A DNA stretch of 64,000 nt from the NCBI GenBank assembly GCA_963835705.1, contig CAWIGR010000012.1:186001-250000 (forward strand), read 5' to 3'. The translations under genes and the position numbers were made by a program. The stretch comes from JACVRW01 sp963835705 (GTDB lineage Bacteria; Actinomycetota; Thermoleophilia; Solirubrobacterales; Thermoleophilaceae). The notes beneath the pieces are model-generated. The model was not told where the DNA came from. It made no database searches and saw only the letters and a list, made by a program, of their open reading frames with translations. Below are positions 50,780-58,799 of the stretch, one piece after another; positions within the stretch are counted from its first letter, which is position 1; every line of letters starts with the position of its first letter.

Positions 50780-51640
50780 CTAGTAGGGGCCCCCCGGCCC
50801 GTAGCGACGCCCGCGGTCGGTGCCCTCGCAGCCGCCGCGCGCCCGTCCGCGCTCGAACGGCAGCCGGACGATCTGCTGCGCCTCGTTGTTGTCCTCGTTC
50901 GACTCGTAGATCCCGTTCTCGGGATCCGCGATGTGAACGTAGGCGAAGCAGCCGCGCAGCCCCGTCACGTCGATCCACTGCTCGGGGTAGGCGGGCGGGT
51001 AGATGTCGGCCCAGCCGATAGATGTGCCGAGGGTTACCCGCTCCGCGTTCGAGTTCGTGCTGCAGGCCGGGTAGACCCGAGCGGGCGGGGAGCGCCTCAG
51101 CCCGGGCCTCGTCCGGCCGAGGTCGCGCAGGCAGTAGGCGACCTTCGGCCCGGTGCGCACCAGCCGGGTCCGGCGGCCCTCGGGGTCGAGCCGCCACAGC
51201 TCGAAGCGGGCCGCGTCGTAGAACTTCCACCAGAACAGCTGCTGGTGGGCGAACTTGAACTGCAGGCGCGCCCCGGTGTCGATGCCGATCCTCCCCCCGT
51301 CCCGCTTGTAGATGCGTTGCCGGCCGCGCATGAAGGTGGGGCTGCTGCGGACCCCGTGCAGCTCGGCCGGCCCGGCGCCGACCGAGTCGATCACGTTGCC
51401 GGCGCGCAGCACGGTGTGCCCCGGCTTGGTGAGCCGCTCGGTGTATAGCCCGTACGGCCGGCGCATCACGAGGTCGGGGCAGAGCAGCCGTCCGGCGCGC
51501 GGGCCGAGGCAGGGGTTCTCGTCGATCGCCCTCCGGTCCGGCGGGGTGCCGGGCGGAGGCTCCTGGGCCACGGCCGGCGCCCCCGCCGTGAGGCAGGCAG
51601 CAGCGATGAGTGTCAGCAGAGCGGCACGCACCGCACTCAT
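50780..51640 (-). CDS. Secreted lysyl-oxidase-like protein without the copper histidines
   Basis: A 286-residue exported protein with signal peptide to about residue 25 (TAGAPAVAQ). The C-terminal half fits the lysyl oxidase fold: ARFELWRLDPEGRRTRLVRTG, KVAYCLRDL, then IGWADIYPPAYPEQWIDVTG and ENGIYESNEDNNEA. In active members the copper site is a His-x-His-x-His before the ARYEL strand. Here the equivalent text is AHQQLFWWKFYDAARFEL, with at most one His. Lysine oxidation is therefore doubtful and a structural role likely. Divergent from the patatin gene with only 21 bp between. Confidence 0.75.
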   Translation of the reverse strand: MSAVRAALLTLIAAACLTAGAPAVAQEPPPGTPPDRRAIDENPCLGPRAGRLLCPDLVMRRPYGLYTERLTKPGHTVLRAGNVIDSVGAGPAELHGVRSSPTFMRGRQRIYKRDGGRIGIDTGARLQFKFAHQQLFWWKFYDAARFELWRLDPEGRRTRLVRTGPKVAYCLRDLGRTRPGLRRSPPARVYPACSTNSNAERVTLGTSIGWADIYPPAYPEQWIDVTGLRGCFAYVHIADPENGIYESNEDNNEAQQIVRLPFERGRARGGCEGTDRGRRYGPGGPY

Positions 51641-51661
51641 TTGTAGCGGTACGGTCGCCCC

Positions 51662-52570
51662 GTGCGGGTGCTTGCAATAGATGGTGGCGGAATCCGGGGC
51701 CTGATACCCGCCCTCGTCCTGGCCGAGGTCGAGCGGCGCGCGGAGCGCCCGGTGTTCGAGCTGTTCGACCTGATCGCCGGCACCTCCACCGGCGGCATCC
51801 TGGCCTGCGCCCTGTGCGCGCCGGACCCGCTGCCGGCCGAGCAGGTGGCCGCGATCTACGAGGAGGAGGGCCCGGCCATATTCGATCGCTCGGCCTGGCA
51901 GCGCATCCGCAGCGCGGAGGGCCTGCTGGACGAGAAATACGACGCCGGCGCCCTAGACCGGGCGCTGGAGCGCTTCCTGGGGGACAAGCGGCTGGCGGAC
52001 ACGATCCCCGAGCTGATCGTGCCCACGTACGACATGACGGAGCCGGGGCCCTTCTTCTTCAAGACCCGCAGCGCACGCGAGCGGCGGCTCGAGGACTTCC
52101 CGCTCACGGTGGTCGCGCGCGCCACCGCGGCCGCGCCCACCTACTTCGAGCCGCTCCCGGTGGGCGCACGCGCGCTGGTCGACGGCGGCGTGTTCGCGGT
52201 CAATCCGGCGATGAGCGCGTTCGCCGAGGTGCTGCGCTTCCACCCGAGCGCCGACGTAGTGCTGCTCTCGCTCGGCACAGGGCAGCGCACGCGACGCCGC
52301 CGCTTCGCGGACATCGACGACTGGGGCCTGGTGGAATGGGCCCGGCCGATCCTCGACGTGGTGTTCGACGGAAGCTCCGACGCGGTCGACTACCAGCTGC
52401 GTCACGTGCTGGGCGGAGACCGCTACTGGCGCGTGCAGGTCGAGCTGACCGCGGCGAGCGACGACCTCGACGACGCGAGCCCGGAGAACCTGCGCGAGCT
52501 GCGCCGCCACGCGGAGGAGCTGATCGCGGCGCGCTCGCCGGACCTCGACGCGGTGATCGAAGCCCTCTAG
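51662..52570 (+). CDS. Patatin-like phospholipase
   Basis: A 302-residue lipid acyl hydrolase. RVLAIDGGGIRGLIPALVLAE gives the oxyanion loop (DGGGIRG), LIAGTSTGGILACALCA the nucleophile Ser of GxSxG near residue 42, and ARALVDGGVFAVNPAM the catalytic Asp of the DGG motif near 175. This Ser-Asp dyad set is complete. PTYDMTEPGPFFFKTRSA and ARATAAAPTYFEPLPV are also typical. No signal peptide, so probably cytoplasmic or membrane-associated. Starts at GTG 51662. Its end overlaps the convergent MarP-like gene by 4 bp. Confidence 0.92.
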   Translation: MRVLAIDGGGIRGLIPALVLAEVERRAERPVFELFDLIAGTSTGGILACALCAPDPLPAEQVAAIYEEEGPAIFDRSAWQRIRSAEGLLDEKYDAGALDRALERFLGDKRLADTIPELIVPTYDMTEPGPFFFKTRSARERRLEDFPLTVVARATAAAPTYFEPLPVGARALVDGGVFAVNPAMSAFAEVLRFHPSADVVLLSLGTGQRTRRRRFADIDDWGLVEWARPILDVVFDGSSDAVDYQLRHVLGGDRYWRVQVELTAASDDLDDASPENLRELRRHAEELIAARSPDLDAVIEAL

Positions 52571-53715
52571 CGAGCGCAAGCTCCCGTGTCCACGGGCCCG
52601 CTCGCGCGGCTCAGGGCGTCGCGCACGATCGGCACCGGGACCCCGTACCCGCTCCGGCCCCCGTCCGCAACGGTGGCGGCGAAGATCGTGGTGACCACGC
52701 GGCCGCGGCCGTCCACCATCGGGCCGCCCGAGTTGCCCTGGCGCACCAGGCCGCGCAGCGACGTGATGGTGCGGCGCACCGGGCCGCGGCCGTAGGCGTC
52801 CTGGGAGACAACGGTCGAGGTCTGGCCGACGCGGCCGGGCCGGACGTCGTACGGGCCGTCCTCCGGGAAGCCGAGGATCGCCGCCGAGGTACCGGCCTCG
52901 GCCCCCGTGTTGAACCGGAGCCGGGGCGCGCCGGCGAGCCCCGGGACGCGCAGCAGCGCGAGGTCGTTGCGCGCGTCGAACCAGATCGCCTCGGTGTCGA
53001 GCCGGTCGCCCTCGCCCCCGACCTGCACCGTCGTGTCGTCCTGGCCCGCCACCACGTGGGCGTTGGTGACCACCACGCCGTTGCCGGCGACCCAGCCGCT
53101 TCCCTGCACGCCGAGACCGCAGGCCGTGCCGAGCACCCGCACGATGCTGCTGCCCGCGCGCCGCACCTCGGGGTCGCGCGCGATGGCCGAGTCCGGGGGC
53201 GGCACGTTCGGCGCCGGGCCGTCGATCTCGGGGAACGGGTCGAAGCGGGCGAGCGCCTGCAGAATCGGGCCGGACGGCGGAAGCCGCTCGTTCAGCTCCT
53301 TGAGGATCGCCGAGCGCTGGATCGGCTCGCGCAGCTCGCTGGCGCCGGGCGTCTGGAGCGCCACGGCGCCGGCGATCCACACGAGACCGAGGCCCAGGCA
53401 ACCCACCAGCACGGCCCCGGCCACCCCGTCGAGCACCCCGAGCCGGTCGCCCAGGCGGTGGCGGAGATGGAAGCCGAGCAGCTCGAGCCCCGAGGCAAGG
53501 ATGCCGCCGATCAGCAGCGCGCCGATCAGGGCGAACAAAGGGGCGTAGGGCGATTGCGAGCCTTCCTCGAGGAGAAGCGGCCCCAGGCGAGACCCCAAGA
53601 ACGCGCCGCCCGCGAAACCCACCAGCGAGAGCGCCCCTACGATCAAGCCCTGGGCGTAGCCCCAAACCCCCATCAGGCCCGTAAAAGCGATGATGATCCA
53701 GTCGAGCGCCGTCAC
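52567..53715 (-). CDS. MarP-like membrane serine protease
   Basis: A 382-residue protease with a CvpA-like membrane domain (about 1-115; helices IIIAFTGLMGVWGYAQGLIV, LVGFAGGAFLGSRLGPLL, LFALIGALLIGGILASG and GVAGAVLVGCLGLGLVWIAG) and a trypsin-like outer domain. The catalytic triad is His in VVVTNAHVVAGQ, Asp in DARNDLALLRV and Ser in RQGNSGGPMVDG. Mycobacterial MarP, with this architecture, is needed for acid and oxidative stress resistance. Cysteines in GTACGLGV and DTGACAR could form the disulfide that stabilises MarP. Starts at ATG 53715. Confidence 0.92.
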   Translation of the reverse strand: MTALDWIIIAFTGLMGVWGYAQGLIVGALSLVGFAGGAFLGSRLGPLLLEEGSQSPYAPLFALIGALLIGGILASGLELLGFHLRHRLGDRLGVLDGVAGAVLVGCLGLGLVWIAGAVALQTPGASELREPIQRSAILKELNERLPPSGPILQALARFDPFPEIDGPAPNVPPPDSAIARDPEVRRAGSSIVRVLGTACGLGVQGSGWVAGNGVVVTNAHVVAGQDDTTVQVGGEGDRLDTEAIWFDARNDLALLRVPGLAGAPRLRFNTGAEAGTSAAILGFPEDGPYDVRPGRVGQTSTVVSQDAYGRGPVRRTITSLRGLVRQGNSGGPMVDGRGRVVTTIFAATVADGGRSGYGVPVPIVRDALSRASGPVDTGACAR

Positions 53716-53760
53716 AGGCGCGAGGCAGCCTAGTGCCCCCGGACGTGAGCAGGGCCCGGA

Positions 53761-55443
53761 ATGATCGGGTTCTCAGGCGAGCGCCGGCGCAGGCTGACGC
53801 ATCGGGCGCTCCCGGCGCTCGGCGGTCTCGCGCTGGTGGCGGGCGGCGCCGGGATGGTGGTCGGGTCGCAGGCGCAGTCCGGGAGCCAGCGCGCCGCCGG
53901 CGCGTTCACCGAGGCCTGGGAGCGCGGCGACTACGGCGCGATGTACGCCATGCTCGACGACGCATCGCGCGAGGCCCATACGCGACAGGAGTTCCGGGCC
54001 GCCTACCGGCGCGCCGCCGCCACCGCCACGGCGACGGGACTCCATGCGGGCGACCCCGAGGGCGAGCGCGAGGGGTCGGTCGCCGTGCCCGTCAACGTGC
54101 GCACGCGCGTGTTCGGAACCGTGCGAGCGAAGCTGCGGCTGCCCGTGCACGAGGAGAAGGTCACCTGGGGGCCCCTGCTCGCCTTTCCCGGCCTGCGGCG
54201 CGGCGAGGCGCTCGCACGCTCGAGCAGGCCGCCCGAACGGGCCACGCTGCTCTCGCGCGGCGGGAAGGTCCTGGCCGAGGGCCCCGCCGCCGCCCGCAGC
54301 TCGCCCCTCGAGGCCATCGCAGGATCGATCGCGGGCACGCTGATGCCGGAGGAGACGGCGGCGGAGCGCCGCGCGCTCTGGGCGCGCGGCTTCCCGCGGG
54401 ACTGGCCGACGGGGCAGAACGGGCTCGAGCACGCCTTCGAGGACCGCCTTGCCGGGCGCCCGGGAGGACGGCTGCTCGCCGGGGAGCGCGTGTTGGCGAA
54501 CGCGAGGCCGCTGCAGGCGCCGCCCGTGCGGACGACGATCGACACGCGGCTCCAGGAGGCCGCCGTGACCGCGCTGGCGGGCCGCTTCGGAGGCATCGCC
54601 GCGCTCGACCCGCGCAACGGGGAGATCCGCGCGCTGGCGGGACTCGCCTTCTCGGCCCCGCAGCCGCCGGGCTCGACGTTCAAGATCGTGACCACCACCG
54701 CGGCGCTCGAGGAGGACCTCGTGAAGCCGTCGACCGAGTTCCCGGTCGAGACCTACGCGCTCATCGATGGCGTGGAGCTGTCGAACGCGAACGGCGAGGC
54801 CTGCGGGGGCAGCTTCCGCGAGAGCTTTGCCCACTCCTGCAACTCGGTGTTCGGGCCGCTCGGCGTGGAGGTGGGATCGGAGGCCCTGGTGGACGCGTCC
54901 GAGCGGTTCGGGTGGAACCAGCCGCCTACGGTGCCCGGCGAGGTGCCGAGCACGCTCCCGCAGAGCGGGGAGATCGTCTCCGACCTGGAGGTCGCCTCGA
55001 CGGCGATCGGGCAGTTCCGGACGCTCGCGACGCCGCTCGTGATGGCGTCGGTCGCCCAGACGATCGCGGCGGACGGGGTCCGGTACGTGCCCACGCTCGC
55101 GCTGGGAGAGCGGACCGAGCGGGTGCGGGTGACATCGAAACGGGTCGCGCGGACGATCGCGTCGATGATGGTCGACGTCGTCGACTACGGGACTGGAACG
55201 GCGGCGGCGCTGCCACGGGTGAAGGTGGCCGGGAAGACCGGGACGGCGGAGCTCGAGGACACGCGCGACCCGGAGACGGGCGAGACCGCCCCCTCGGACC
55301 CGTCGAACACCGACGCCTGGTTCACGGCCTACGCGCCGGCCGCCCGCCCGGAGCTGGCGGTGGCCGTGATGCTGGTGCGCGCCGGCTCCGGCGGGGCCAC
55401 GGCGGCGCCGGCGGCGCGGGTGGTCTTGGACGCGGCGCTGTAG
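53761..55443 (+). CDS. Penicillin-binding protein (transpeptidase, class B-like)
   Basis: A 560-residue peptidoglycan transpeptidase anchored by an N-terminal helix (LGGLALVAGGAGMVVGSQA). An NTF2-like MecA_N-type domain follows (about 45-150: AFTEAWERGDYGAMYAML, TRQEFRAAYRRAA). The transpeptidase domain has the acylated Ser in QPPGSTFKIVTTT near residue 303, the SxN motif in FAHSCNSVFGPLG near 360 and KTG in VKVAGKTGTAELED near 490. It is shorter than PbpA or FtsI types and has only a trimmed dimerisation region. Divergent from the MarP-like gene, which also acts on the envelope. Confidence 0.9.
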   Translation: MIGFSGERRRRLTHRALPALGGLALVAGGAGMVVGSQAQSGSQRAAGAFTEAWERGDYGAMYAMLDDASREAHTRQEFRAAYRRAAATATATGLHAGDPEGEREGSVAVPVNVRTRVFGTVRAKLRLPVHEEKVTWGPLLAFPGLRRGEALARSSRPPERATLLSRGGKVLAEGPAAARSSPLEAIAGSIAGTLMPEETAAERRALWARGFPRDWPTGQNGLEHAFEDRLAGRPGGRLLAGERVLANARPLQAPPVRTTIDTRLQEAAVTALAGRFGGIAALDPRNGEIRALAGLAFSAPQPPGSTFKIVTTTAALEEDLVKPSTEFPVETYALIDGVELSNANGEACGGSFRESFAHSCNSVFGPLGVEVGSEALVDASERFGWNQPPTVPGEVPSTLPQSGEIVSDLEVASTAIGQFRTLATPLVMASVAQTIAADGVRYVPTLALGERTERVRVTSKRVARTIASMMVDVVDYGTGTAAALPRVKVAGKTGTAELEDTRDPETGETAPSDPSNTDAWFTAYAPAARPELAVAVMLVRAGSGGATAAPAARVVLDAAL

Positions 55444-55444
55444 C

Positions 55445-55990
55445 TCAAATATCCAGTTCGAAAGTCAGCGTCTCGCCGCTCTCGCCTTCCACCTCGAGCT
55501 CGAGCGGGCGGTTCTCCGTCGTCTCGAGCGGGAGCTGGAACAGCAGCATCGATCCGGCGCTGGGCCCGAGCTGGGCCACGCTGCCGGCCTCTGGAATGCA
55601 CTCGTCGGGGTCGAGCGATTGCGGTGAGTACGCGAAGACGTTTTCCTCCGGCAGCTCCTCCGGCTCGAACTCGTTCTCCGCGTTGTCCTTCACCACGAAG
55701 CTCTCGACCGTCTCGTGCGCCTCGTCGGAGAGGTTGCAGACCTGGATGAACACGCCGTAGAGCGTCTCCCCCGCCGGCGCCTCGTCGGTCACGTAGGCCT
55801 CGTCGGGCGTCACCCGGGGGTTCAGCTGGCGGGTGATGAAGACGTTGTAGGTGATCCCGTCCAGCTCGAGCGCCAGACCCTCCCGGGCCGGCTCGTCCAC
55901 GCCGGGCTCCTCGTCGCCGCAGGCGGCAAGGCCGAGCGGGGCGGCGAGGGCCAGGACGCAGGCGGCGAGGGTCAGGCGGCGCAGGTCCAT
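55445..55990 (-). CDS. Lipoprotein with DUF4352-like domain
   Basis: A 181-residue lipoprotein. The signal peptide ends in PLGLAACGDEE (lipobox LAAC, Cys near residue 24). The mature part is acidic and beta-rich: LALELDGITYNVFITRQLNP, AGETLYGVFIQVCNLSDEA, FVVKDNAENEFEPEEL, then LLFQLPLETTENRPLELEVE. This order resembles the immunoglobulin-like DUF4352 lipoproteins. The function is unknown. It is convergent with the PBP gene (1 bp between stops) and preceded by the SRPBCC gene on the same strand with 12 bp between. Confidence 0.75.
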   Translation of the reverse strand: MDLRRLTLAACVLALAAPLGLAACGDEEPGVDEPAREGLALELDGITYNVFITRQLNPRVTPDEAYVTDEAPAGETLYGVFIQVCNLSDEAHETVESFVVKDNAENEFEPEELPEENVFAYSPQSLDPDECIPEAGSVAQLGPSAGSMLLFQLPLETTENRPLELEVEGESGETLTFELDI

Positions 55991-56002
55991 CGGCCGCGCA
56001 TC

Positions 56003-56572
56003 CTATTGAGAGGCCTCGCGGGCCGGTGGCCGCGACGGATCCATCCCGGCGGCGGCGCCGAAGCGCGCCGCCTTGGCGGGCTCGTAGCCCGCGATCGTGG
56101 CCCGCTTGAGCTCTCCCTTGCGAGGCTCCTCGAAGATCATTCGCAACCGCTCGAGCGCCTTCTTCGACTGGCGCCGGATCCAGCCCGCGACGCCGGTCTG
56201 CCGCAGCCGGTCGACGACCGTGGCGGGCTCGCCGTAGGTGGTCAGCTCAACGCGGGTGGTGCCGGCGCCCTCGTTCGTGAAGTCGTAGACGGCCAGGAAG
56301 CGGTTGCGCCCGCGCCGGCCCAGGCGGATCTCCTCCACGATCCGCCGCGGGCGGTCGACCTCCCTGACGGTCAACTCGGCGTACTCCTTGGCGACCGGGC
56401 CGCGGAGCTGAAAGCGCGCGGCCGCGCCCGGGCCGACCGGATTCACGCGCGCGAGCCGGTAGTCGCGCATGTAGTGGTCCGTGTAGGCCGGCCGGGCGGC
56501 CAGATCGGACACGAAGTCGAAGATCTGCTCGCGCGGCGCGGAGATGACTGTCGACACGGTGACCTGGCGCAC
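56003..56572 (-). CDS. SRPBCC (polyketide cyclase-like) family protein
   Basis: A 189-residue protein with the START/Bet v 1-like helix-grip fold: QVTVSTVISAPREQIFDFVS, DLAARPAYTDHYMRDYRL, GAAARFQLRGP, then VVDRLRQTGVAGWIRRQSKK as the long C-terminal helix. Such proteins bind hydrophobic ligands in a central cavity. No ligand can be inferred. A basic, Pro-rich tail ends the protein (MDPSRPPAREASQ). Co-directional with the lipoprotein gene downstream and the zinc-ribbon gene upstream, with short gaps, so a three-gene operon is likely. Confidence 0.85.
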   Translation of the reverse strand: MRQVTVSTVISAPREQIFDFVSDLAARPAYTDHYMRDYRLARVNPVGPGAAARFQLRGPVAKEYAELTVREVDRPRRIVEEIRLGRRGRNRFLAVYDFTNEGAGTTRVELTTYGEPATVVDRLRQTGVAGWIRRQSKKALERLRMIFEEPRKGELKRATIAGYEPAKAARFGAAAGMDPSRPPAREASQ

Positions 56573-56609
56573 GGCGGCGCCATTCTACGCGTGGCGCTTC
56601 CGGCGGCAG

Positions 56610-56852
56610 TCAGGCGGCCTTCGTCACGACGGCCAGCCGCCGCTCGCCCGCGTGCACCCGCTCCGAGCGCACCGCCAGCCTGCGCTCCTCGGGCAGCGCG
56701 CCGAAGCACAGTTCGCAGAGCACGCGGCCCGAGTCGAGCTCGTGCATGCACTCGCCCGCGAGCGGGATGCGGCGGCACTTGGCGCAGCCCTCGCTGGACG
56801 GCCTGAGTGAGGCGAGGCTGCGCCGCATCAGCATGGCGCCGAGATCCGGCAT
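56610..56852 (-). CDS. Small zinc-ribbon protein
   Basis: An 80-residue protein. CAKCRRIPLAGECMHE and VLCELCFGALPEE supply two CxxC pairs plus an extra Cys, forming a zinc ribbon. The C-terminal part, RLAVRSERVHAGERRLAVVT, is basic and beta-like. The ATG at 56852 gives MPDLGAMLMRRSLASLRPSS. The frame is open upstream to 57026 but that part overlaps the divergent FHA promoter and looks random. It could bind nucleic acid or a protein partner. The FHA gene that is divergent from it also codes for an N-terminal zinc ribbon. Confidence 0.7.
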   Translation of the reverse strand: MPDLGAMLMRRSLASLRPSSEGCAKCRRIPLAGECMHELDSGRVLCELCFGALPEERRLAVRSERVHAGERRLAVVTKAA

Positions 56853-56985
56853 GCTGCCCTGTTCGGCCGGCGCGCCCCCAGTCCTGCAAACCTCATACCT
56901 GCCCCGGATGAGTATCGCCTCCCCGAAGGGGGTACCAAGACCTCGCCGAGGCCACCGGAAAGCCCGCAAATACCGCATAAATGGG

Positions 56986-57013
56986 TTGAGCGTGCTCCGA
57001 GCCTCGTTACCAT
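56986..57013 (+). promoter_or_regulatory. Probable promoter of the FHA gene
   Basis: TTGAGC at 56986-56991, 16-bp spacer, TACCAT at 57008-57013; transcription would start near 57020. An AGGAG ribosome site precedes the ATG at 57046. Confidence 0.45.
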
Positions 57014-57045
57014 ACGCACCCCCCACCCCGAGGAGAGATCATTCC

Positions 57046-57591
57046 ATGGAAGCGTTCAGCGCCGGTACCTTGGCAGGGGCCGGCTCTTTCCGCTGTGACT
57101 CGTGTGGGTTTGCGGTAGCGCTGCACGAACGCGATCCGGTGCCTGGGTGCCCGGAGTGCGGCGGGCATCGCTTCAGGCGCGCGTCGCTGTTCGGCGACAC
57201 CCTGGAGGGCCCCACCCAGCACGAGATAGCTGAACCGCCGGACTGGCTCGAGGAGGCGCGCGAGGCGCTGGTCCGTCCGGGCGACTACCTTGCGTTCGAG
57301 GACGGCGATCGCGTGCGCGTCGTCCCGCTGCAGGAGGGCTGGACCAGGATCGGACGCAGCCTGTCCGCGCACATCCGCTTCGACGACCCGACCGTGTCGC
57401 GCCGCCACGCGCTGGTGTATCGCGACTCCGACGGCGCGCGCATACTCGACGACCGCAGCCTGAACGGCGTTTTCCGCAACGGGCAGCGGGTCGAGCTCGC
57501 GGAGCTGGAAGACGGCGACGAAATCGACGTCGGCCGCTTCCAGATGTTCTTCGTCAGCCTCGTGACAGACCGCGCCGCGGTCGCCGGTTGA
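57046..57591 (+). CDS. Zinc-ribbon and FHA-domain protein
   Basis: A 181-residue signalling protein. The N-terminal zinc ribbon is FRCDSCGFAVALHE and VPGCPECGGHRFRRAS (two CxxC pairs). A linker of about 40 residues leads to an FHA domain (about 90-175): TRIGRSLSAHIRFDDPTVSR, RHALVYRDSDGARILDDRSL, then NGVFRNGQRVELAELEDGDE and IDVGRFQMFFV. Key phosphothreonine-binding residues (GR-S, SRRH, N-G) are kept. The protein should bind phosphothreonine-containing partners of Ser/Thr kinases. No kinase gene is in the window. The start is supported by an AGGAG site. Terminator-like hairpins follow. Confidence 0.88.
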   Translation: MEAFSAGTLAGAGSFRCDSCGFAVALHERDPVPGCPECGGHRFRRASLFGDTLEGPTQHEIAEPPDWLEEAREALVRPGDYLAFEDGDRVRVVPLQEGWTRIGRSLSAHIRFDDPTVSRRHALVYRDSDGARILDDRSLNGVFRNGQRVELAELEDGDEIDVGRFQMFFVSLVTDRAAVAG

Positions 57592-57611
57592 GAGGGCGGA
57601 GATAGCGACCG

Positions 57612-57634
57612 GGCCCCGCCGGACCGGCGGGGCC
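57612..57634 (+). terminator. GC-rich hairpin after the FHA gene
   Basis: GGCCCCGCC-GGACC-GGCGGGGCC, a 9-bp perfect stem 21 bp after the FHA stop. No T run follows, so termination would be of the weak, tail-less type. A second hairpin, GGGGCCT-GCGA-AGGCCCC, follows at 57660-57677. Confidence 0.55.
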
Positions 57635-57641
57635 AGGTCCG

Positions 57642-57806
57642 CTACGGCAACGGCAACAGGGGGCCTGCGAAGGCCCCGGTACCGTTCGCCAGCGTCACGT
57701 CCGGCCCGCCGTGAGACTCCATGTAGGCGATCGCGCGGCTGACGTCGCTGACGCCGTTCGAGTGTGGGTGTCTCCCCCTGCCGTGGTTGGTGGTACGCCG
57801 GAGGGT
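57642..57806 (-). other. Unexplained open frame following the epimerase stop
   Basis: Directly after the TAG of the epimerase-like gene the same frame stays open for 54 codons. It reads HPHSNGVSDVSRAIAYMESH, then GGPDVTLANGTGAFAGPLLP before a TAG. The composition looks like protein rather than noise, yet there is no start codon except one internal ATG. It may be the 3' end of a deleted gene or a chance open frame. Confidence 0.3.
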
Positions 57807-58793
57807 CTACCCGGGTCGCGCGCCGTCCAACCGCAGCTCCGCGAGGCCCTCGTCGCGCGACTTGACCGGCCGGTAGCCAAGCTCGTCGCGCGCGCGGGAG
57901 ATGTCGAGCGTGCACTCCTTCGACGAGACCCAGACCGCGAAGCGCGTCAGCGGCGGCGGGCCCGGGCGCTTCAGCAGCCTCCAGGCGCGCTCGGCGGTGG
58001 CCGCCGCCGCGCTGGCCACCCCGGCCGGGACGGACTTCTCGGGCACGCTCACGTCCTGGGTGGCGAGCATGCGTGTGAGGAAGTCGCGGAACACCACCGG
58101 CTCGCCGTCGGTGACGAAGTAGACGCCGCCGGCGGGCGCCTTCGTGGCGCCGAGCCAGAGCCCCTCGACGGTGTTGTCGACGTGGGTCGTGTCGGTCAGG
58201 TGCCGCCCCCCGCCGATCCAGCGAAAGCGCCCGGAGCGAACCAGCTCGGCGATCGCCGGGAGCAGCGTCGTGTCGCCCCGGCCCCAGACGAAGCGCGGCC
58301 GGACCACGACCGTCTCGAGGGCGTCGCCGTTCGCGTCCCGCACGAGCTGCTCCGCCCTCGCCTTCGAGGCGGAGTACAGAAACGGGGAGTCGGGCCGCAG
58401 CGGCGCCCCCTCGTCCAGGCGCTCGAGCGCCTGGCCGGCGGTGAGCGCCGCCTCGGTGCCCACGTGCACGAGCCGTCGCACGCCCGCATCGCGGCAGGCG
58501 GCGATCACGTTCGCGGTGCCGCGCACGTTGAGCCGCTCGAAGTCGGCCGGGTCGCCCCAGTCCTCGACCTTGGCGGCGGCGTGGAAGCACACGCCGCAGC
58601 CCACCGGCCCGCCCTTCAGCGCGGCCGCGTCGTCGAGGTCGCCGGCGACCGGCTCGGCGCCTCGCTCCCGCACCCTCGCCGCGGCCGCGTCGGAGCGCGC
58701 GAGCGCGCGCACGTCCCAGCCTTCCCGGCGCAGGCGCTCGATCAGCGCCCCGCCGATGAAGCCCGAGCCGCCGGTGACGAAAGCTGCCGGCAT
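57807..58793 (-). CDS. NAD-dependent epimerase / 3-beta-HSD-like extended SDR
   Basis: A 328-residue extended SDR. AAFVTGGSGFIGGALIERL gives the TGxxGxxG cofactor loop, GDLDD the adenine contact, CFHAAAKVEDWGDP the substrate-loop strand, HVGTEAAL the Ser/Thr region and YSASKARAEQLV the catalytic Tyr-x-x-x-Lys near residues 142-146. RFVWGRGDTTLLPAI and THVDNTVEGLWLGATK are typical of the 3-beta-hydroxysteroid-dehydrogenase-like branch. The natural substrate may be a sterol- or isoprenoid-like alcohol or a sugar nucleotide. It follows gltD by 6 bp, so it is part of that transcript although its role in nitrogen metabolism is unclear. Confidence 0.85.
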   Translation of the reverse strand: MPAAFVTGGSGFIGGALIERLRREGWDVRALARSDAAAARVRERGAEPVAGDLDDAAALKGGPVGCGVCFHAAAKVEDWGDPADFERLNVRGTANVIAACRDAGVRRLVHVGTEAALTAGQALERLDEGAPLRPDSPFLYSASKARAEQLVRDANGDALETVVVRPRFVWGRGDTTLLPAIAELVRSGRFRWIGGGRHLTDTTHVDNTVEGLWLGATKAPAGGVYFVTDGEPVVFRDFLTRMLATQDVSVPEKSVPAGVASAAAATAERAWRLLKRPGPPPLTRFAVWVSSKECTLDISRARDELGYRPVKSRDEGLAELRLDGARPG

Positions 58794-58799
58794 GCGCGG

